From: Methanobrevibacter sp. UBA412
GTDB lineage: Archaea; Methanobacteriota; Methanobacteria; Methanobacteriales; Methanobacteriaceae
Direction of reading: 5' to 3'
Length of the DNA stretch: 50,696 nt
NCBI GenBank assembly: GCA_002495685.1
Contig: DAGJ01000003.1
Location: forward strand, 1-50,696
The notes below the pieces were generated by a model. That model did not search any database. It was not told the origin of the DNA and saw only the letters and a program-made list of their open reading frames with translations. The position numbers and the translations under genes were made by a program. This document shows positions 45,082-50,696 of this stretch, one piece after another. Position 1 is the first letter of the stretch; each line of letters opens with the position of its first letter.

Positions 45082-46692
45082 ATGTTAATTCAAATAACTG
45101 GATTTGGAATTTTACTTTATTTAACTTGTTTAATAAGTATATATTTAATCTATATTTTTAAAGGTAAAAAAGATAATAAAATTTATTACTATTTAATATT
45201 ATTATTCATATTTTTTACTATAGATTTATTAGCTCAAGCATTAGAATGTAGTTTTACTCCATTTAATTTTAAGAGTTTTTTTGGACATATCTGTGTCATT
45301 GGTTATAGTATTGCACCTGTTTTCTGGTTACTATTTGTTTATGCTTTCACAAATAAAGGGAAAACTATGTCACGAAAATTAGAGTGCTGTTTATTAATTA
45401 TACCAATTTTTGTTGTGTTTTTAGTAATTACAGATCCATGGTTACATTGTTATTTTAGTAATATAACTTGGTCTACTTCAGCTTATACTATACAATTACA
45501 TTATAGTTATACTTGGGGTAATCATATAATTGTAGGTTATAATATTATTTTAGCTTTAACTACTGCATTTTTACTTATTAAGGAAATTATAAAAGGAAAT
45601 AAGCTTTTTAGAAAATCTTATTGTGTATTAATTACTGCTACTCTAATTGTATTCTTGATGAGTATATTAAATGTTTCAAATATATTGCCTAATTTTAGTT
45701 TTGAAGCATTATCTATTGTCATTTCAATTTTACTTATTACAACATCTGTTTTAATGTATGATAGTTTAGATTTACTTAACTTGTTAGATATGAAAATAAT
45801 TAATGAATTAAATAGGGGTGTTGTTTTTTTTAATAGTCAAGATATTTTAAAAATAATGAATACTAAAGGTCATGATTTTTGTTTAAACACTGAGGATATA
45901 ATTAATCAGAAAGCAGAGAATGTATTTAAATTTCGCCCTGAAATGTTTAATTTTTATAATAATCCTGAATTAAAGACATATAAGTTAACACAGGATAATA
46001 AATGTTTTGAGATTACAAAGGATAAAATTATGGATAATGGTAAATTTTTAGGGACTACTTTAATTATAAAAGATATTACAAGTGATAATTATGAATTAAA
46101 TCATAAAGATATGCTTATTAAAGATGTTAATTTAAGAGTTAAGAATAATTTACAAATTATTTTATCATTACTTAATATAGACTTACATTCTCATCCTGAT
46201 GATTCTTATGTTGTTATTGAAGATACACGATCCAGGATAAGATTTATGAGTTCTTTACATGAAGAGATTTATAAATCAGCAAATTTCCATTATATTAATG
46301 TTAAAGATTTTTTACCTAAGATTACAAAAAATATTTTTTCAATGCATAATACTATATTGAATACACAATATAATTTAGAAGATTATATGGTTGATATAGA
46401 TTTAGCAATGTATTTAGGGTTAATTCTTATTGAAGTTTATAGTATTTCAATTAAGTATAATTTAATTGAAAACAATGATGATATCTATATGAAATTTAGA
46501 ATCTGTAATGATTTTGGTGTATTGGATTTAATAGATCAAAATCAAAAATTAGAATATGAAATTAACATTGAAAATAGTGAAAACTTAAGTTATATGATAA
46601 TAAAAAACTTACTCAACCAAATTGATGGAACATTAATAAAAATTCCTGAAGAAAACACACATGTAAGAATAAAATTCCCACTAAAAAAGTAA
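45082..46692 (+). CDS. 7TM histidine-kinase-like protein without catalytic motifs
   Basis: 536-residue tandem paralogue of the kinase at 43400, with the same 7TM-type sensor (SFFGHICVIGYSIAPVFWLL) and PAS-like linker. The catalytic sites are all lost. DVNLRVKNNLQ replaces EVHHRVKNNLQ (Asn350/Leu351 in place of both His). The N box reads EVYSISIKYNL instead of EVINNTIKYAF. The G1 box reads LIDQNQKLEYE instead of LYDDGVGLPEG. It can therefore neither accept phosphate nor bind ATP in the usual way. Yet the frame is intact over 1.6 kb, which suggests a kept sensory or dimerisation role, or a very young loss. The ATG has no Shine-Dalgarno. Confidence 0.85.
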   Translation: MLIQITGFGILLYLTCLISIYLIYIFKGKKDNKIYYYLILLFIFFTIDLLAQALECSFTPFNFKSFFGHICVIGYSIAPVFWLLFVYAFTNKGKTMSRKLECCLLIIPIFVVFLVITDPWLHCYFSNITWSTSAYTIQLHYSYTWGNHIIVGYNIILALTTAFLLIKEIIKGNKLFRKSYCVLITATLIVFLMSILNVSNILPNFSFEALSIVISILLITTSVLMYDSLDLLNLLDMKIINELNRGVVFFNSQDILKIMNTKGHDFCLNTEDIINQKAENVFKFRPEMFNFYNNPELKTYKLTQDNKCFEITKDKIMDNGKFLGTTLIIKDITSDNYELNHKDMLIKDVNLRVKNNLQIILSLLNIDLHSHPDDSYVVIEDTRSRIRFMSSLHEEIYKSANFHYINVKDFLPKITKNIFSMHNTILNTQYNLEDYMVDIDLAMYLGLILIEVYSISIKYNLIENNDDIYMKFRICNDFGVLDLIDQNQKLEYEINIENSENLSYMIIKNLLNQIDGTLIKIPEENTHVRIKFPLKK

Positions 46693-46715
46693 GATAAATA
46701 ATTAATAAAAAAATT

Positions 46716-47057
46716 TTAATTAGGTTTTAATTCATTTAAAACCTTTTCATTAACTTTGCGTAATTCACGTAAAACCTTAGGACCCATACTAGTTTTCTGA
46801 TTGAAATTATGGAATAAATCTAAAATTTGTATTAAAAGATACTTCATTATTTCATAAGTTTCATCACTTAAATAACCATTCTCATAAGCTAATTCTAAAT
46901 CCTTTAAAATATTTTTTCCAATATGTAAAATTTCTTTAATATCACTTAAATGTTTATGACTGTTATTTAGAAAATTATACAATTCATTCTCTAATTTATA
47001 AGATTCCACTTTAAATCTTTCATACAATCCTTCACGATCAATATTATCTCTAATCAT
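46716..47057 (-). CDS. Hypothetical helical protein
   Basis: 113-residue cytosolic protein, predicted almost wholly helical (YKLENELYNFLNNSHKHLSDIKEIL...), with no Cys, no signal peptide and no membrane segment. GGGAGGA lies 10-16 bases before the ATG. It converges with the defective kinase gene (24 bases between stops). I do not recognise the family; a small four-helix bundle is plausible. Confidence 0.72.
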   Translation of the reverse strand: MIRDNIDREGLYERFKVESYKLENELYNFLNNSHKHLSDIKEILHIGKNILKDLELAYENGYLSDETYEIMKYLLIQILDLFHNFNQKTSMGPKVLRELRKVNEKVLNELKPN

Positions 47058-47207
47058 AAATAAACGTCCTCCCTTTTAAAAAATCTATTTTTGAAAAATA
47101 AAACAAATTAATTTATATAAAACTATATAATTTCAGGATTATATAATAATTACTAGTTAAATTAATGTTTTATAAAAGAAATTATATTAAAGGAGGATTC
47201 TTATTTA

Positions 47208-47348
47208 ATGGAAGATGAAAATAATAATGATTTAAGTGAAACTAAATGGAGTAATTTTAGTATTACAGAGAAAATATTGTTAATAATAGCATTAATCCTC
47301 GTAATTGTGGTTTTTGTAGGTGCTATTTTAAGTATTATATATCCATGA
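47208..47348 (+). CDS. Small single-span membrane protein
   Basis: 46-residue protein with an excellent AAGGAGGA 10 bases before ATG 47208. An acidic N-terminus (EDENNNDLSETKWSNF) is followed by one long hydrophobic helix (ILLIIALILVIVVFVGAIL) and SIIYP. It is divergent from 46716 and lies 46 bases before the VOC-protein gene, with which it may be cotranscribed. The strong binding site and tidy membrane helix make it a credible gene despite its size. Confidence 0.65.
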   Translation: MEDENNNDLSETKWSNFSITEKILLIIALILVIVVFVGAILSIIYP

Positions 47349-47394
47349 GGATTTTAAACCAAAGTTTAAAATTTTATTAAAGGAGATTTTGTTT

Positions 47395-47745
47395 ATGAAA
47401 ATTAAATATTCAACAATGATAACGGAAAATATGGAAGAAACAGTGAAATTTTACAATGAAACATTAAGATTTGAAATAGAATCTACATTTGATTTACCAA
47501 ACAATGCAAAAATAACTCTTCTTAAAGGTGAAGGTGAAACTTTAATTGAAGTAATACAAAACAATATTGATAAAGTAGGATTATACTCAATTGGAATAGA
47601 AGTAACAGATTTAAACAAAACTGTTGCAAATTTAAAAGAAAAAGGTGTTAAATTTTTGCTTGAACCAACTGAAATTAGTGTAGGATCCATGGCACGTTTT
47701 CAAGATCCTAATGGGGTTAATATTGTATTGCTCCAACATTACTAA
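47395..47745 (+). CDS. VOC-superfamily (glyoxalase/dioxygenase-like) protein
   Basis: 116-residue cytosolic protein with the vicinal-oxygen-chelate fold pattern: MKIKYSTMITENMEETVKFYNETLRF opens the first beta-alpha-beta-beta-beta module, and IGIEVTDLNKTVANLKEKGV..... MARFQDPNGVNIVLLQ closes the second. The usual metal ligands are partly absent: the first-strand position is Thr/Met rather than His/Gln, and the C-terminal QDPNG has no following Glu. It may therefore be a binding protein rather than a lyase. ATG 47395 follows AAAGGAGA; a TTG two codons upstream is less likely. Confidence 0.85.
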   Translation: MKIKYSTMITENMEETVKFYNETLRFEIESTFDLPNNAKITLLKGEGETLIEVIQNNIDKVGLYSIGIEVTDLNKTVANLKEKGVKFLLEPTEISVGSMARFQDPNGVNIVLLQHY

Positions 47746-47784
47746 ATAAAAATAAAAATGTTAAAATTGGAACATTAAATAATA

Positions 47785-48576
47785 TTATGCATATTCAGCT
47801 TCCATATTTCGTCTAGCTTGATCATCTACTGGAGTTAAGTCACCTGCACCTTTACGGTATTGACAATCATCACGATATAATCCACCATTTAAACGGTAAT
47901 ATTTACCATAATTAGGGTTAACTCCACCATCACCCCATTCTGATTGAGCTTGCTGTAAATCTCCTTCAGTTAAAATATCACTACCAGAATCACTACTTGA
48001 TGAACCTAAATTAGAATTTGAACTTGTAGTAACTGATTTTTGAGCAGTTTCTTCATAATCTGAAGTGTCTAATGGTTTTAAAGTGATACTATTTAACATT
48101 TTAACAAGATCTTCAGTATTATTTGCACCTACCATAACTACAGTATTGTTAACACAAAAAGTTCCTAAATATTGGACTTTATAAGAATTATTATCGTTTA
48201 ATCTATAAATTTTACAATTAGAATTTAAATTACTAATATTATTCACTGGACTTATTTCTCCACTTTGATTTAAAGCTTGACTCATAATTTCGCTAGCATT
48301 ACCATTAAATAGTGAACTGTAAGCAAAACTTGCTATTAAACTATTATTCTCATCAATGAATAATGATTGACCTGGAACTAGTTGATTGTTTGTACTTGTA
48401 TTATTTGTAAAAGTAGCATTAGATGAAACATTCATTGTGAATTCTCCAAAATCATAAACTTTAGAGTCATTAGTATTTAATGGGTTAATGTTACCTATTG
48501 CTAAAACGGTTCCAAATGTTATTACCACTAAGATTATAATAGTAGCTAAAATTATTATAATATTTTTTTCTTCCAT
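47785..48576 (-). CDS. Membrane-anchored extracytoplasmic protein
   Basis: 263-residue protein with an uncleaved N-terminal helix (IIIILATIIILVVITFGTVLAI). An Asn/Ser/Thr-rich outer domain (about 35-175) is rich in N-x-S/T sequons (NVSSNATFTNNTSTNN), possible N-glycosylation sites. A Ser linker follows (about 180-200), then a C-terminal segment with GDGGVNPNYGKYYRLNGGLYRDD. In general plan (anchor, strand-rich domain, Ser linker, short tail) it parallels the protein at 32938. AAAGGT lies before the ATG. No family recognised. Confidence 0.75.
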   Translation of the reverse strand: MEEKNIIIILATIIILVVITFGTVLAIGNINPLNTNDSKVYDFGEFTMNVSSNATFTNNTSTNNQLVPGQSLFIDENNSLIASFAYSSLFNGNASEIMSQALNQSGEISPVNNISNLNSNCKIYRLNDNNSYKVQYLGTFCVNNTVVMVGANNTEDLVKMLNSITLKPLDTSDYEETAQKSVTTSSNSNLGSSSSDSGSDILTEGDLQQAQSEWGDGGVNPNYGKYYRLNGGLYRDDCQYRKGAGDLTPVDDQARRNMEAEYA

Positions 48577-48679
48577 TTAAAAAACCTTTAATAACTTATT
48601 ATAAAAAAAGGGATTATATGAATTTAAAAACCATTTCTAATAATTAGATTAAGGCTTTTAATTCATAAAATTTACTTCT

Positions 48680-49114
48680 TTATTTTTTCATTAATGCTAA
48701 TATACCACCTATACCTAATAGTATTGCAGGTAATACTCCAAATAAGCTGATACTTATAAGTACCCATATTGCGGATATTATTAATATTATTCCACCATAT
48801 TTAGCATTTTTATTTAGATATACTGCTCCAATTATACCTACAATTGAACCTATTAATGCACTCATTCCTAGCATTAATATTTCATCTCCACCAAATGCAC
48901 TAAACATGATTGCAAGTATAGCGCCTAATATACCGAATATTCCACCGAGTATTCCTAAAACTAATTCAGTTGTGTGACTTACGTTACTGTTTTGGTTGGA
49001 ATTGTTTATTATTTTTGGAGTTGGGTTTTTGGAGTCAATTTCAGCTCTACAATTATTACAGTATACTGTGTCTTCATCTACTTCTTTTCCACAGTTTGGA
49101 CAATATTTTGTCAT
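48680..49114 (-). CDS. Zinc-ribbon membrane protein
   Basis: 144-residue protein: an N-terminal zinc ribbon (CPNCGKEVDEDTVYCNNCR), a polar linker, then about four membrane helices rich in Gly and Ile (LVLGILGGIFGILGAILAIM, ALIGSIVGIIGAVYL, GGIILIISAIWVLISISLFG, ILLGIGGILALM). The membrane part resembles DUF4064-like small membrane proteins. AAGGGGGA lies before the ATG. It lies 45 bases downstream of the 49159-49704 zinc-ribbon gene on the same strand, likely one operon. Confidence 0.8.
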   Translation of the reverse strand: MTKYCPNCGKEVDEDTVYCNNCRAEIDSKNPTPKIINNSNQNSNVSHTTELVLGILGGIFGILGAILAIMFSAFGGDEILMLGMSALIGSIVGIIGAVYLNKNAKYGGIILIISAIWVLISISLFGVLPAILLGIGGILALMKK

Positions 49115-49158
49115 TTAAATTCCCCCTTAATTTAAAATTTTAATTTTATTAATTATTT

Positions 49159-49704
49159 TTATAATGTTACATTTTGTGAGTATATTGCGGTGGATAGGTC
49201 TCCTCCACTAAATGGACTATCAAAGACATATATTTCTGCTCTAGTTGGTGTTCCACTGTCTACATAAGCTGTACCTGAAACTTTAATGTTTTGGTTTGCT
49301 TTTACATCATTCATGTTCCAAGTTAGTGGATCTTGTTGAAGTATAGTTCCTTGATCATCATAATATACTGTGACTATTTCTAGGTAATCATAATCTTGGC
49401 TTGCTACTAAATCTCCAGATACATCGTATCCTCCATAACCTGTACTTGTTATTGCTAAATTGGTTAAGCTTAAGGTTGGTTCTGTGGTTGTACTTGGACT
49501 TGATAGTGCACCTATTATTATAAATAAGATTATTAGTAATAGTACAATTATTATGAGTTTTTTGGCTGTGCTGAATGATTTGAATTTGTTTAAAATTCCA
49601 TCATTTTTGTTTTGTGGGCTTGTAGTTGTTTGTGTTCCACATTTTTTACAGAAGTTACTTCCTTCAGGTATTTCTGCTCCACAATTTTTACAGTATTTTG
49701 GCAC
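49159..49704 (-). CDS. Zinc-ribbon, membrane-anchored protein with FxLYD-like domain
   Basis: 181-residue protein: a cytosolic zinc ribbon (CKNCGAEIPEGSNFCKKCG), a linker, and one membrane helix (LIIIVLLLIILFIIIGAL). An extracytoplasmic strand-rich domain follows (about 78-181; SLTNLAITSTGYGGYDVSGDL ... YLEIVTVYYDDQGTIL) with the pattern of FxLYD-type domains. Inside-ribbon/outside-sandwich architecture is common in archaea and of unknown role. AGGAGGAT lies before the ATG. It is first gene of a likely two-gene operon with 48680-49114. Confidence 0.82.
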   Translation of the reverse strand: MPKYCKNCGAEIPEGSNFCKKCGTQTTTSPQNKNDGILNKFKSFSTAKKLIIIVLLLIILFIIIGALSSPSTTTEPTLSLTNLAITSTGYGGYDVSGDLVASQDYDYLEIVTVYYDDQGTILQQDPLTWNMNDVKANQNIKVSGTAYVDSGTPTRAEIYVFDSPFSGGDLSTAIYSQNVTL

Positions 49705-50352
49705 TGTTTTTATCCTCCTTCTTAATTTTTTATAAATTTATAAAAAAAAGTTTAAAAAGGGTTTTTAATGTTTTGTAAAAAATTGATATTATCTATTTAA
49801 TATAAAGTATTACTATAATTGTATTATATAAAAAATTAGCACCCAAAATACAATTAATATAAAAAATGTATAAATTTATAGATTAATACAAATTTTTAAA
49901 CCTTTTAAAATTTTTTATATGCACCCGATTTACAATTAATAATATGTACTCTATTTATATTTAAATAATTCTAAAAAAATTTTTGTAAAAATTAAAACAT
50001 TAGTTTAATATTTTTATAAAAAAAATTTTAAAATATTTAATCAAATTTTTCTTCACTTAAAGATTAAATCTGAAATATAAACAAAAAAAGGGAGATTTTA
50101 ATAAATAAATAAATTTACTTAACATATGCAAGTATCTTATAAATTAATTAAAATTAAAAATAATATTAATAATATATTAAAACATAATAAAACAATCAAT
50201 AAACCTCCCTATAATTTTTTTACAATATAATATAACTAAACAAGAGATTTAAACAATATAAATTTTTAAAAAAAATAATAAAATCATTAAATTAATATAT
50301 TCGTACATATAAAAATAAAAAATAAGTATAGGAGGGAGAATTAAAGTATATT
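49705..50352. other. Intergenic region with repeated GCACCC motif
   Basis: 648 bases without a gene between the divergent zinc-ribbon operon and the third adhesin-like gene. Two similar stretches are visible: GCACCCAAAATACAATTAAT from 49839, and GCACCCGATTTACAATTAAT from 49921, 82 bases apart. They stand out as the only GC-rich words here. GGAGGGAG at 50331-50338 is the likely Shine-Dalgarno of the adhesin gene, though 14 bases from the ATG. Nothing else was seen. Confidence 0.4.
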
Positions 50353-50674
50353 ATGAAAAAAAAGATAATATTCATATCAATTTTAACAATAATCTTATCA
50401 TTAACCTTAATAACATGTGTTAGTGCAACAAATAATACAAATAATAATATTCAAGTTAATGATACTAATAACTCTAATAATTTATTATTAAATGAAAATA
50501 ATAATATAAATAATTCCAGTTATAATGAAATCCAAAACAATAGTAATTTACAGTCTAATTCTAATACAATTTATATAAGTCCTAATGGTGGAGGTTCTGG
50601 TTCCAGTATCTCATCACCTACTAACTGGTGGAATGCATATAATAATATAAATACTAATGGAAATATCATTTTCA
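50353..50674 (+). pseudogene. Adhesin-like protein, 5' part, interrupted by insertion sequence
   Basis: The first 107 codons of a secreted adhesin-like protein: signal peptide MKKKIIFISILTIILSLTLI with cleavage near CVSAT, then an Asn/Ser-rich stretch and NTIYISPNGGGSGSS, which corresponds to the IYVS.NGSD opening of the other two adhesins. At 50675 the sequence switches to the insertion-sequence end. The frame runs on into it (RLCQKFS), so the rest of the protein is separated. Beyond the window the gene may continue past the element, but as a broken gene. Confidence 0.7.
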
Positions 50675-50696
50675 GGCTCTGTCAAAAATTTAGTTG
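50675..50696. mobile_element. Insertion-sequence end (partial element)
   Basis: These 22 bases are the inverted counterpart of 41-62, differing at two positions. They begin GGCTCTGTCAAAAA and lie inside the adhesin-like reading frame. The element continues beyond the window. Confidence 0.6.

Noticed and set aside
1..50696. tRNA or rRNA genes
   Set aside because: No GC-rich cloverleaf-like or rRNA-like stretch was found against the very A/T-rich background; I could not run a covariance search.

Overview
The window looks like a very AT-rich chromosome segment of a methanogenic archaeon of the order Methanobacteriales, most likely the genus Methanosphaera. This rests on the base composition, the large secreted adhesin-like proteins built from beta-helix and Ig-like repeats, the DUF4013 membrane proteins, many small zinc-ribbon membrane proteins, HisKA_2-type sensor kinases, frequent TTG/GTG starts with strong GGAGG/GGTGA Shine-Dalgarno sequences, and TTTATATA-type promoter boxes. 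This is inference; no rRNA or tRNA gene is present to confirm it. No CRISPR array or methanogenesis gene was seen.

Layout: (1) 1-62 is the end of an insertion sequence; the same end recurs inverted at 50675-50696, so the window is bounded by two copies of one element. (2) 175-5508: two PAS-rich HisKA_2 sensor kinases on the minus strand around an unknown helical protein. (3) 5815-10351: uvrA and a HEAT-like repeat protein. (4) 10569-13514: three tandem DUF4013 membrane-protein genes, two of them each carrying a one-base frameshift at a G run. (5) 13536-18719: a RimK-like ATP-grasp ligase, a DUF368/PopT-type polyprenyl-phosphate transporter and two tandem TrkH potassium transporters. (6) 19445-21343: a sensor-kinase-like protein without the phospho-accepting His. 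(7) 21528-26834: two adhesin-like proteins. (8) 27021-34286: zinc-ribbon/membrane/secreted small proteins, interspersed with a protein tyrosine phosphatase and an exonuclease III-type AP endonuclease. (9) 34524-37410: two fluoride (crcB) riboswitches, family I inorganic pyrophosphatase and a CPA2 antiporter. (10) 37479-41273: small zinc-ribbon and membrane proteins, a second AP endonuclease, and a three-gene island with its own codon usage and one CTAAC...GTTAG palindrome in front of each gene, followed by a small winged-helix protein. (11) 41554-46692: three more sensor kinases, the last one lacking all catalytic motifs. (12) 46716-49704: small proteins. (13) 50353-end: a third adhesin-like gene cut by the insertion sequence.

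How the parts work together: six HisKA_2-type sensors sit here without any receiver-domain response regulator in the window, and two of the six are catalytically impaired in different ways. The riboswitch/pyrophosphatase/antiporter segment reads as a fluoride response unit: pyrophosphatase is a classic fluoride-inhibited enzyme and antiporters are known partners of this riboswitch class.

The most unusual signals are: genes whose start codon, judged by Shine-Dalgarno spacing and by paralogue or signal-peptide alignment, is ATT (adhesin at 23763, kinase at 43400, possibly TrkH at 17181); the two G-run frameshifts; the two different kinds of defective histidine kinase; the palindrome-per-gene island; and the fluoride riboswitch pair. 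Sequencing or assembly error must be excluded for the start-codon and frameshift cases, because I cannot check reads.
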